This document shows, piece after piece, positions 52,601 to 60,114 of a stretch of DNA of 64,000 bases. A model generated the notes under the pieces. It was not told where the DNA came from, ran no database searches, and saw only the letters and a program-made list of their open reading frames with translations. Positions within the stretch are counted from its first letter, which is position 1. Each line of letters starts with the position of its first letter. The stretch comes from JBHIYN01 sp041984235 (GTDB lineage: Bacteria; Pseudomonadota; Gammaproteobacteria; Ga0077536). The stretch lies in contig JBHIYN010000008.1 of the NCBI GenBank assembly GCA_041984235.1, forward strand, positions 232,461-296,460. Reading direction: 5' to 3'. Position numbers and translations under genes: made by a program.

Positions 52601-54571
52601 CGCGGCGTTGATGGCATCCGCGTAGGCACCGGGGATACGCCGGTCGGTGAGCATGGGGTGCGCCGGGTCGACCTTCTCGACGATCGCCATGGCGTCGAAG
52701 ATGTCGTCCTCGCCGGGAACGGAGGTCAGCGCGCCGTTCTCGAGCGCGGTGTTGAACTTGTCGAACTGCTCGGCGAACAGGCGGTTCTCCGACTCGCGGA
52801 TGTGTTCCTCGAGTTCGAGCAGCTTGCTCGAATCCGCATACACGGCGTAGGAGCGCGCCTCGGCGAGGGTCTGCTTGGCGCCGGTAAAGTCGTAGTGACC
52901 GCGGGCGACGTCGATCTGGTCGCGCGCCCGGGTGTCGAAGTAGTTCAGGATCTGGTCCTTGGCCTGGTTCAGCACCTGGTCACGCTGCGCGCCGCTGAGG
53001 TCGTCGGCCGCGAGGCCGGCGAGTACGGTTTCGATCTGCGCCGGGTCGCCGCTCTGCGCGAGTGCGATACGCGCCTTGATGTCCTGCTCTTCGAGGTAGT
53101 TCTTGGCCGGGAAGAAGCCCGCGAGCACGATCAGGGCGACCGCGGCCGGCACCATGATGAAGGGGTTCTTCCACGGCGAGGTCGCGCCTTCGAATTCCTC
53201 CAGGAACTCGGCCGTGCTCTGGCTGCGTTCCTCGCGCTGGAACGCGAGGCCGCGCTCGAGACCGCGCCACTGCTTGCGCGTGAGCGTCTTGATCGGCTCC
53301 GGCACCAGGCCCGAGTCGCGCGCCTTGTTGGCCGGGATCTTGTTGAACGGGTGTTTGCCGGTCAGCAGCTCGTAGGCGACGCAGGCGAGCGCGTAGATGT
53401 CGTCGCGCGGATCGGGCTCCTCGCCCTCCAGCATCTCGGTCGAGGCGTAGGCCGGGGTCAGCGCGCCCAGTTTGCCCGGATCGAAAATCGTCGTTTCGCC
53501 CTCGGCCGCGCCGGGCGCCTTGACCGCGCGCGCGATGCCGAAGTCGAGCACCTTCATCTGGCCTTCCTTGGTGATGAAGCAGTTGCCGGGTTTGAAGTCG
53601 GAGTGGACGATGTTGCGCTCGTGGGCGTAGATCAGCGCGTTGCCGAGGCCCTGCACCATCGGCAGTGCTTCCTCGAACGGCAGTCCGCCCTTGGGCTTGA
53701 CCGCCTTCTTGATGAAGTCGTTGAGCGGCTGGCCCTCGAGCAGCTCCATGACGAGGAAGGCGAGGCCGTCCTCGGTCTGGTCGAAGTCGTAGACGGTGGC
53801 GATGTTGGGATGGGCGAGCTTCTGCTGGCGGCTCGCTTCTCGCTGCAGCGCGATGAAGGAATCCGGGTGCTGCTTGAAATCCTCGTTCAGAACCTTGAGT
53901 GCGACCCGTGGCTGCTTGTCCTTGGCGCGCACCTTGATCAGGTCGCTGCCGAGGTAGACCGAGCCCATGCCGCCGACGCCGAGCACCTCGTCGAGCTGGA
54001 AGCGGCCGCGCAGGACCGCGCCCGGCCCGAGCTTGGTGGTCTCGCCACCGCCGGCACCCGGCTGTGCCCAGTCGGTCCCGGTCTGCCCGGTCTGGCTGCC
54101 GTCGGTCGGCCACGACGACGGCGCCGAGGTCGAGGAACCCGCATCGGAGGTCAGGTCGAAGTCGATACCCGTGGTCTGCCCCGACATGGGCTCGGCCGCG
54201 GCCGTGCCGTCGAGCACCTGGGTCGCGTCCTCCGCCCCGGGCTCGACGATCCGGGTGGCTTCGTCGGCGCCGCCGCCGCCGGTGATGTCGAGCACGTTGT
54301 CGGCGTCGTCATCGTCGCCGGCGAACACGGTCTGCTCGTCCTCGCCGCCGCCAATGGGCGCGGCTTCGAGGTGAGCGGCGACGCAGGCCCTGAGGCGCGC
54401 GTAGGTCTCGGTGTCGATGACCTCGGCGGTGACCGCCTGCTTGAGCTGGTCCATCACCGCCACCGCGGCCTGCGGCTTTTTCTTCAGCAGCTTGTCGATG
54501 TTGCGCGTGACCGAGTCGAACTCGATCTCCTGGCGCGAAAGTCGTTCTAGGGTGGTCTTGAAATCAGCCAT
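49607..54571 (-). CDS. Large membrane Ser/Thr protein kinase with C-terminal FGE-sulfatase domain
   Basis: 1654 aa. After an acidic, Thr-rich N-terminal region the kinase domain runs about 190-450: glycine loop GVGGMGSVYLG (198-208), ATP Lys226, catalytic loop HSDFKPGN (Asp325, Asn330; the usual Arg before Asp is Ser) and DFG 343-345. A single membrane segment spans 471-488. The periplasmic region (about 490-1400) is a long Ala-rich helical repeat stretch. The last about 220 residues are FGE-sulfatase-like (VVVPAGEGFERPFAIGKYEV, LPITGITLEQARAYVEWLS). T-x-x-hydrophobic motifs occur near 81, 106, 117 and 179. It should phosphorylate cytoplasmic targets in response to periplasmic cues. Confidence 0.82.
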   Translation of the reverse strand: MADFKTTLERLSRQEIEFDSVTRNIDKLLKKKPQAAVAVMDQLKQAVTAEVIDTETYARLRACVAAHLEAAPIGGGEDEQTVFAGDDDDADNVLDITGGGGADEATRIVEPGAEDATQVLDGTAAAEPMSGQTTGIDFDLTSDAGSSTSAPSSWPTDGSQTGQTGTDWAQPGAGGGETTKLGPGAVLRGRFQLDEVLGVGGMGSVYLGSDLIKVRAKDKQPRVALKVLNEDFKQHPDSFIALQREASRQQKLAHPNIATVYDFDQTEDGLAFLVMELLEGQPLNDFIKKAVKPKGGLPFEEALPMVQGLGNALIYAHERNIVHSDFKPGNCFITKEGQMKVLDFGIARAVKAPGAAEGETTIFDPGKLGALTPAYASTEMLEGEEPDPRDDIYALACVAYELLTGKHPFNKIPANKARDSGLVPEPIKTLTRKQWRGLERGLAFQREERSQSTAEFLEEFEGATSPWKNPFIMVPAAVALIVLAGFFPAKNYLEEQDIKARIALAQSGDPAQIETVLAGLAADDLSGAQRDQVLNQAKDQILNYFDTRARDQIDVARGHYDFTGAKQTLAEARSYAVYADSSKLLELEEHIRESENRLFAEQFDKFNTALENGALTSVPGEDDIFDAMAIVEKVDPAHPMLTDRRIPGAYADAINAALENDDFEYAEELGDTGIGLMADNANLKNLLDKIAGAKDRAETTARILRAIASIQEARDSGEGLAAYARVGGAIADLAAADPANELLDELRAEVEPLARADLAALEASKAWGKSALMGGDYNAMLRGLGLHGLNARAKPLGEQFDEVVAEARGAVTEAVAADQLAPEARERLARLVAIAPRSPRTENARNQVAKAWLKDAEAARASGDFDAAGKALAAAAEVPPAAGVQTLVDAEGERLAALRELDDAARAEVAAQRRASFDAEFPAYAASLEQLGADRAAFDTAFARLDELRPLAPADPRIGEAELALAAAVSRGAATMGTDGRWDDAVDVTRQALVNVPQASELSGQLVDLEQSRKQALIEQQKKLVADSKREVEQLLEDPVADRDWRASVRQKMETVAALGEPGDAWLDEVGARIAAVYLERAIEMRKAQRLAEGANLLADAERFAADTPGLSEEREALAIATEAFEREQAEQARLARIEGLKRTFETQARANDVANATKTLDALREETGEAEDPFVTRDAPRLLAAAYYKLATQRAVANDFAAALRFARACADLQPNRLECKNAVRDYTVDGNKQDLQKIFSRGGDFDLGEVMAKISEVQVLDPGVFSSSEPQWAEAVSARLEALKESAGTGANEVIEQAKELFAGNQVIAAIEPVTLEVAPSRYAAEVNAAMDKALLGAARDLLKQANESEAEHPDIVRLKGAYNARVKEAKALYDSYKSQYKGGDYESALKTMEQALDVWADSSTFKKEHARVVAKLSTLTDDSGGLVSEEFTIPDALPPTNPCEARLAGHGKRKKGTCFYFVAGNQRGPLMVVVPAGEGFERPFAIGKYEVTVSDYNRFCALSRSCEPVKGQEGRLPITGITLEQARAYVEWLSQRTGLSFRLPSAAEWSYAANAGGDQPKPDHNCRVEMNGQLLKGQGLMGVNTGKANGWGLYNYVGNAQELVTTDGGVSARGGAFEDVFSKCEVSLEKPHDGSADNATGFRVLLELGSG

Positions 54572-54700
54572 TGTCGGCGCCTCCAGCGGCGCGTGCGCAC
54601 CGCTGCTCGGTCAGTTGCGGCGCGTCGCCGGAAAGATGGATGCGCCCGGGGCCGCCGCCCCGGTGCGCGACGAATCGCGGTTGCACGGGCGTGTGCCCGC

Positions 54701-55429
54701 TCATGATTCGCTGAACTCGACGACGCACACGGATACATTGTCCACCGCACCGCGTTCCAGCGTCAGGTCGACCAGGGCGCGGGCGATACTCTCGGTATCG
54801 TCACCGCGCATGATTTCCGCAATCTCGTCGTCCTTGAGGTGCTTGTCGAGGCCGTCGGAGCACAGCAGGTAGCGATCGCCGTCGGCCAGTTCGAACAGGT
54901 CCATTTCCAGCAGCAGGTGATCGGTCACGCCGACGGCGCGGGTGACCATGTTGCCCGACGGGTGGCCTTCGGCCTCGGAGCGGTCGAGCAGACCTTTCTC
55001 GATGTAGAGCTCGATCTGGGTGTGATCGGTGGTCATGCGTATGAGCTGGTCGTCGCGCAGCCGGTAGAGACGGCTGTCGCCGGCCCACATGGTGACGGCG
55101 TGCCGCCCGCGGGCGAGCAACAGCACGATGGTGCTGCCACTGGTCTGGTTGTGCGCGTTGGCAACCTCGAACAGGCGCTCGTTGACGCCGAGCACGGCAT
55201 CCTCGACCTGGTCGACGAACTCGGCGAGATCCGCGTCCGGTTCCAGCCGCGACAGCGAGTTGACGATCAGCTGGCTGGCGAGATCGCCGGCGGAGTGGCC
55301 ACCCATGCCGTCGGCGACCACCCACAGGCCTTCCTCGCCGCGGTCCAGCACCGAGTCCTCGTTCAGCTTGCGCACGCGGCCGACGTCCGAGATGGCCGTC
55401 GAGTTCCAGCTGAACGGTTGCGCTTTCAT
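54701..55429 (-). CDS. PP2C-type Ser/Thr protein phosphatase
   Basis: 242 aa from the ATG at 55429 (a TTG 33 nt upstream is possible). The metal-binding motifs of the PPM family appear: VRKLNEDSVLDR, VADGMGGHSAGDLASQL, LCSDGLDKHLKD and DNVSVCVVEF. It would dephosphorylate the neighbouring kinase or its targets. It is 129 nt upstream of the kinase in the same direction, a common kinase-phosphatase pairing. Confidence 0.9.
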   Translation of the reverse strand: MKAQPFSWNSTAISDVGRVRKLNEDSVLDRGEEGLWVVADGMGGHSAGDLASQLIVNSLSRLEPDADLAEFVDQVEDAVLGVNERLFEVANAHNQTSGSTIVLLLARGRHAVTMWAGDSRLYRLRDDQLIRMTTDHTQIELYIEKGLLDRSEAEGHPSGNMVTRAVGVTDHLLLEMDLFELADGDRYLLCSDGLDKHLKDDEIAEIMRGDDTESIARALVDLTLERGAVDNVSVCVVEFSES

Positions 55430-55523
55430 GACTCGTTTGTCTTCCGCTTCGACGGTATCCAAGGCGCAGTCAATCCCGGGTTATGCGTGTGATCACGGCT
55501 GCAGGGGAGGCCCGGCGCGTGCC

Positions 55524-56423
55524 TCATCCCTGGGTCTTGAAGTGCACGACTTCCTGCGGGTTCTCGGAGAAGGAGCGTCCGAGGCTGATTTTGCCGCTGC
55601 CGCTGATCGGCATTTCCTCGCGCCGCAGGAAGGCCTCGTTGTCACCGATCAGGACATAAGTCCCGTTGGTGCTCTGATCGATGATGAAAAACTTGCCGCG
55701 ACGATGTTCGAGCCGTACGTGCTGGCGCGAGGCCAGCGCCTCGGCCACGGCAATGTCGGCGGTCTTGCTGCGCCCCATCACGACCTGCGTGTGCTCGTCG
55801 TCGAGGGTGAGGTTGAGATCGTGGTAGCGCAGCTCGAGCTGGGCGCGGTGCACCGGCTCCGGGATTACGCCGGTGGACATGCGCGTGACGTCTTCCTGCT
55901 GCCACAGCACCTCGAAGATGTCCATGGTCTCTTTCTTGCCCTTGACGGGCGCGCGATCGATGAAGCGCGAGCTCGCCTTGAGGATCGGCGGCAGCTCCTC
56001 GATGGTCGACTGCGTGGTGATGATCTGGCCGGCCTTCGACATCGAGGCCATGCGCGCGGCGACGTTGACCGCGTCGCCGAACACGTCGCCCGCTTCCAGG
56101 ATTGCCGGCCCGTGGTGCAGGCCAACCCGGATCGACAGGGAGATCGGGCCCTCGGCGGTTTGCTCGGTGATGTCATCCTCGAGCATTTCGTGCATGTCGC
56201 AGGCCGCCGACACCGCCGACTCGGCGTCGGGGTAGGTGCACATGATCTCGTCGCCGATGGTCTTGATCACCGTGCCGCCGTGACGCTCGGTGACGTCGGT
56301 GAGCATCTGCAGGCAGCTCGCGACCTTGGCCCGCGCGGGGGCGTCGCCGAGCACTTCGTAGAGCCGGGTGCTGCCGCTGATATCCGCGAACAGGATGGTC
56401 AGGTTGGTCGTTTTCGGAGCCAT
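55524..56423 (-). CDS. Class III nucleotide cyclase-domain protein with C-terminal FHA domain
   Basis: 299 aa from the ATG at 56423, though an ATG at 56537 would add 38 residues. The cyclase homology domain holds the metal-binding motif TILFADISGSTRLYE, KTIGDEIMCTYP and VGLHHGPAILEAGDVFGDAVNVAARM. The FHA domain follows from about 215 with GRSKTADIAV, ASRQHVRLEHRRGKFF and STNGTYV, which binds phosphothreonine. The combination suggests cyclic-nucleotide output tuned by the adjacent kinase. It heads the signalling operon (cyclase-FHA, phosphatase, kinase, FGE protein). Confidence 0.85.
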   Translation of the reverse strand: MAPKTTNLTILFADISGSTRLYEVLGDAPARAKVASCLQMLTDVTERHGGTVIKTIGDEIMCTYPDAESAVSAACDMHEMLEDDITEQTAEGPISLSIRVGLHHGPAILEAGDVFGDAVNVAARMASMSKAGQIITTQSTIEELPPILKASSRFIDRAPVKGKKETMDIFEVLWQQEDVTRMSTGVIPEPVHRAQLELRYHDLNLTLDDEHTQVVMGRSKTADIAVAEALASRQHVRLEHRRGKFFIIDQSTNGTYVLIGDNEAFLRREEMPISGSGKISLGRSFSENPQEVVHFKTQG

Positions 56424-56537
56424 TCCGCTTTCTGCCCGCGTCGCGTTCTGCTTCAGGGTCTGGTCGGACGCCGTCCGCCCGCAGTCGCCCGGACACATCA
56501 GCGTCTGCCGAAGTTTATGGAACAAGTGCCTATTCAT

Positions 56538-56556
56538 CAATAACATTCTGTTATTG
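56538..56556 (-). repeat. Perfect 8-bp inverted repeat between divergent genes
   Basis: CAATAACA, a 3-nt TTC, TGTTATTG. It is AT-rich in a GC-rich region and lies between the cyclase-FHA gene (minus) and the parvulin gene (plus), directly beside the alternative ATG at 56537. A dimeric repressor site is one reading; an untranslated hairpin is another. The palindrome is as symmetric as a typical operator. Confidence 0.4.
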
Positions 56557-56683
56557 CAGCCGTCATCGCGGCTGCCGGCGGCGTGCGCCGGCCGCGATCC
56601 CGCCACTGACCGGCCGACCCCCGGCGCGGGTAGAATCAGCGCCGCCTGTTCGATTCAAAGTGCCCCAGCGAGGAAACCGTATC

Positions 56684-57697
56684 GTGAGAATTCTGGCCGT
56701 GGTCGGCGCCGTCCTGATTGGCGCGCTGTTGTTGTTCCTGGGCGCCTGGGGGGCGCGCTGGCTGGCACCGGCACCGTCCGACGGGGACGCCGCGGTCGAG
56801 ATTACGCCGACAGCGTCGGAGCAGCGCAGCGAGCCGGGCACCGGCAAGCTCGATCTCGCCACGGTGCGCGAGCTGCTGGCGCTGCTGGAGCCGGCCCAGC
56901 GCGGTCAGATCCTGGAATCTCCCGAGAGCTTCGCGCGTTTCATCAACCAGGAAACTCTCAACCAGGCCGTGCTGGCGGCGGCTTACGCCAACGGCGCCGA
57001 CGAAACCGAGGCCATCCGCGTGCTGATGAAGCGCGCCGGGCAGCGCGTGCTGGTCGAGTCCTACCTGAACCAGGTCGTACGCCTCAACCTCGACCCGGCG
57101 TTCCCGAGCGAGGCGCAGGTGCGCGAGGCCTATGACAAGAATCCCGACGCCTTCCGCGTCCCGCAGCGCATGCACCTTTGGCAGATCTACATTCCGCTGG
57201 CGGCGGACGCGGATGACGCCGCCTACAAGGCCGCCTGGGCGCTGGCCGACCGCATCTCCGCCGACCTGCGCAAGGGCAAGACCAGTTTCGCCGAGATGGC
57301 GAAGGCGCACTCCGCACACGAGGCGAGCCGTCTCAACGACGGCTACATGGGGCTGATCAAGGTCGCCGAGCTGCTGCCGCCGATCGCCGAGGCGGCCGCA
57401 GCGCTGAAGGTCGACGGGGTGAGCGACCCGATCGCGACCGACACCGGGCTGCATATCATCAAGCGCGGCGCCACGGTGGAAGAGGAGGTGGTCGAGTTCG
57501 CCAAGGTGCGTGAGCAGATCGCGGTACGGCTGAAGCGTGAGGCGGCGCTCAAGGTGCGCCAGGCGGCGCTGGAGAAGATTTCCGCGGAGTACCCGGTCGA
57601 GTCGCCTGGCGACGAGCTCGAGGCTTGGCGCGAAAACCTGCTCGCGGCCCCCGCCACCACGCCGACCCCGGCCGCGGCGGCGAAAGGGGGCAGCTGA
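56684..57697 (+). CDS. Membrane-anchored parvulin-type peptidyl-prolyl isomerase
   Basis: 337 aa from a GTG with an AGGAAA ribosome-binding site. One N-terminal membrane segment (ILAVVGAVLIGALLLFLGAW) anchors it, followed by a helical chaperone-like region and a parvulin domain from about residue 160 (RMHLWQIYIPLAADADDAAYK, GKTSFAEMAKAHSAHEASRLNDGYMGLI, DGVSDPIATDTGLHIIKR). SurA/PpiD-type proteins fold outer-membrane and exported proteins. It sits just upstream of the two-partner secretion genes, for which it could be a periplasmic folding helper. A TAGAAT at 56631-56636 is a candidate -10. Confidence 0.82.
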   Translation: MRILAVVGAVLIGALLLFLGAWGARWLAPAPSDGDAAVEITPTASEQRSEPGTGKLDLATVRELLALLEPAQRGQILESPESFARFINQETLNQAVLAAAYANGADETEAIRVLMKRAGQRVLVESYLNQVVRLNLDPAFPSEAQVREAYDKNPDAFRVPQRMHLWQIYIPLAADADDAAYKAAWALADRISADLRKGKTSFAEMAKAHSAHEASRLNDGYMGLIKVAELLPPIAEAAAALKVDGVSDPIATDTGLHIIKRGATVEEEVVEFAKVREQIAVRLKREAALKVRQAALEKISAEYPVESPGDELEAWRENLLAAPATTPTPAAAAKGGS

Positions 57698-57766
57698 GGC
57701 CGGCACAAAGGTCAACGATTGTTACGGAAGCCTTTGAAACTGGCCGGGATCCGCTGGCCAAAACGT

Positions 57767-57796
57767 TTGCCCCCCGAGCGCCCGCGGGGCTATACT
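57767..57796 (+). promoter_or_regulatory. Candidate promoter of the TpsB gene
   Basis: TTGCCC (57767-57772), an 18-nt spacer and TATACT (57791-57796), 80 nt before the ATG at 57876. The AT-rich stretch aataaaaattttc directly ahead of the ATG may help translation initiation. Confidence 0.4.
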
Positions 57797-57875
57797 GCCG
57801 GGCAGTTCGGGAGGGCGCGTGGTGATGGATTGCACCATGTGATTCAGGGATTTAGCGGGCACAATAAAAATTTTC

Positions 57876-59855
57876 ATGCAAAAGGGCGTTGATTTCCCGC
57901 GCGGACCGCTGCAGGCGCGGTATGCGTGGACGGCCTGCGTGGTGCTCGCCATCGCTCCGCTGACGGTCCCGGCCGCCTTCATCGACGTCCCGGATGCCGT
58001 GCGCCCGGGGCCCCTGCGGCCCGGCGTGTCGCCGACCCGCGCCATTGCCGCCCATTACGACGCCGCCCAGTCGGCGGCGACCCGCCCCGGCGCGGTACGG
58101 CCGGGCGAGGGCGACGCCTTCGCCGTCGGCGAGCAGTCCCTGGCCGGCGTGGTCGACCTGCCGGACGCCGCGCGACCGGGCGCGATCCGTCCCGGCGAAG
58201 ACCGCAAGCTGGTCCCGGCCCCGCCGCCCGAGGAGATGTTCTCGGTACCACCGGTGGTCGAGCGTCCGCTGGACATCGACGACGGCGAGAAGATCGTCGT
58301 TTCCGCCTTCGTGCTCGACGGCGCCATCGATCGGCCCGAGTTCGAGATCCAGACCAGCGAGGTACAGGGCATCCTCGACGGCCGGCTGGCCGAGCGTCCG
58401 GACGGTTTCACCGTGGGACGCCTGCAGGAAGTTGCCGACGAGATCACGCAGTACTACCGCGAGCACGGCCTGATCCTGGCACAGGCCTTCGTGCCGGTGC
58501 AGGAAGTCAGTGACGGCCAGGTGCGCATCCAGGTGATGGAAGGCCTGCTCGGACGGGTCGTCACCGAAGGTAACGAGATGTACGCCGCCGAGATCCTGCA
58601 GACGCCGTTCCGCAACCTGGTCGGCAAGCCGGTGACCAAGGAAGAGGTGGAGTCGGCGCTGCTGACCATCTCCGACTACCCCGGGCAGTCGTCGTTCGGC
58701 GTGTTCCAGCCCGGCATCGAGGTCGGTACCGCCGACATGGTGGTCAAGGTGCAGGAGGAGGATCGCCTCGAAGTCGCGGTGCGCGCCGACAACCACGGTA
58801 TCTCCGAGACCGGTCAGAACCGCTACCTGGCCCAGGTCACCTGGAACAACCCGCTCGGCCAGGGTGACAAGCTCGCCGGCACCGTGCAGCACACCGCCGT
58901 ACCCGACAACACCTTCTTCTACGCCCTGGACTACGAGGTCCCGGTCACCGGTTTCTACGACACCAAGTTCAGCATCGGCACCAGCCGCAACCAGTTCGAC
59001 GTCGCCGGCGAGTTCCGCGATTCCAACATCGCCAGCGACATCCGCAACTACAACGCCTTCCTGTCGAAGGACTTCATCCGCTCGCGGCTGATGAACCTGA
59101 ACGCCGGTGTGCGCGTGTCGAAGAAGACCAGCCGCACCAAGGCCCAGGGTCGACCGGTCAGCCTCGACAGCCTCGCGGTCGCGGCGCTGGAGCTCAATTT
59201 CGATTCGGTCGACGCGCGCTTCGGCGGACTCAACGCGGCCTATCTCGAGGTCTCGCACGGCTTCAACGACGTCTTCGGAGCCATGGGCAAGGACACCGCG
59301 TTCGTGCAGCCGTCGCGCCAGAGCGGCACCGGCGAATTCCCGACCGGCGAGTTCGACAAGGTCTTCCTGAGCCTCAGCCGCTTCCAGGCGCTGACCCCGG
59401 TGTGGGAGAAGCTCAACCACCACAACCTGCTGTTCACCTTCGAGGTGTTCTGGTCGCCCGACCTGCTGGTGCCGGTGGAGCAGTACACCATCGGCGGCCC
59501 GACCAACGTACGCGGCTACCGGCCCACCGAGGCCCTGTTCGATCGCGCCGTGTTCGGCTCGGTCGAGTGGATCATCAATGCGCCGTTCATCGCCGAGCAG
59601 CCGGCCTTCGGCAACCGCACCTGGGGCGAGCTGATGCAGCTCTCGTTCTTCTTCGACCTCGGTGCCGGCAAGCTCAATTCCGCCTTGCCGACCGAGAAGC
59701 AGTCGGAAAACTTCAAGTCGGTGGGATTCGCCCTGTCGTTCAACAACCCCAAGGTTTTTTCCGGGAAAATTACCATCGCCTCGCCGATCGGCCGGCCGGA
59801 ACCGGAGAACGACAAGGAACCCCAGTACTGGGTCGATCTGAATTTCTTCTTCTGA
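57876..59855 (+). CDS. Two-partner secretion transporter TpsB (ShlB/FhaC/HecB family)
   Basis: 659 aa. A signal peptide (WTACVVLAIAPLTVPAAF) is followed by an unusual Pro-rich linker with repeats of the form RPGxxRPG near residues 43-50, 70-77 and 100-107. The POTRA domains lie about 130-290 (VSAFVLDGAID, HGLILAQAFVPVQEVSDGQVRIQVMEG) and the 16-strand barrel follows, with GGPTNVRGYRP and the C-terminal YWVDLNFFF ending in Phe. It exports the adjacent TpsA. It lies 178 nt after the parvulin gene. Confidence 0.92.
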   Translation: MQKGVDFPRGPLQARYAWTACVVLAIAPLTVPAAFIDVPDAVRPGPLRPGVSPTRAIAAHYDAAQSAATRPGAVRPGEGDAFAVGEQSLAGVVDLPDAARPGAIRPGEDRKLVPAPPPEEMFSVPPVVERPLDIDDGEKIVVSAFVLDGAIDRPEFEIQTSEVQGILDGRLAERPDGFTVGRLQEVADEITQYYREHGLILAQAFVPVQEVSDGQVRIQVMEGLLGRVVTEGNEMYAAEILQTPFRNLVGKPVTKEEVESALLTISDYPGQSSFGVFQPGIEVGTADMVVKVQEEDRLEVAVRADNHGISETGQNRYLAQVTWNNPLGQGDKLAGTVQHTAVPDNTFFYALDYEVPVTGFYDTKFSIGTSRNQFDVAGEFRDSNIASDIRNYNAFLSKDFIRSRLMNLNAGVRVSKKTSRTKAQGRPVSLDSLAVAALELNFDSVDARFGGLNAAYLEVSHGFNDVFGAMGKDTAFVQPSRQSGTGEFPTGEFDKVFLSLSRFQALTPVWEKLNHHNLLFTFEVFWSPDLLVPVEQYTIGGPTNVRGYRPTEALFDRAVFGSVEWIINAPFIAEQPAFGNRTWGELMQLSFFFDLGAGKLNSALPTEKQSENFKSVGFALSFNNPKVFSGKITIASPIGRPEPENDKEPQYWVDLNFFF

Positions 59856-60114
59856 GCAGGCAGGTGCGCGACCGAGGGTAAGTCCAGCGACTGCAACGGA
59901 AAACGGGCACGGCCGGGGAGGCGGCGAAGGTTCGCGGAACCTGCGCACCCTGGGCGGGGCCCCGGCGGGTTACACATCGTGACGCGCTCCGATCACCGCC
60001 AACCCGCTGTGAAGCAGTTCACGGACCGCCTAAGTACCTGATAACTAGTATGGTCTGCACATTCTGGCAGGCCGGTGGCGTTCGTCCTCGAATGCCGGTC
60101 AAGGGAGCGTACGC

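Noticed and set aside
49601..54550. A 1649-codon open frame on the plus strand opposite the kinase
   Set aside because: It is the antisense shadow of the kinase gene; GC-rich codon bias keeps the reverse frame open. The minus-strand protein has kinase motifs, a membrane segment and an FGE domain, while the plus-strand product has none.
57758..57790. GC hairpin after the parvulin gene as a terminator
   Set aside because: The stem GCCCC/GGGGC is short and there is no T-run; a -10 TATACT directly follows, so the region fits a promoter better.
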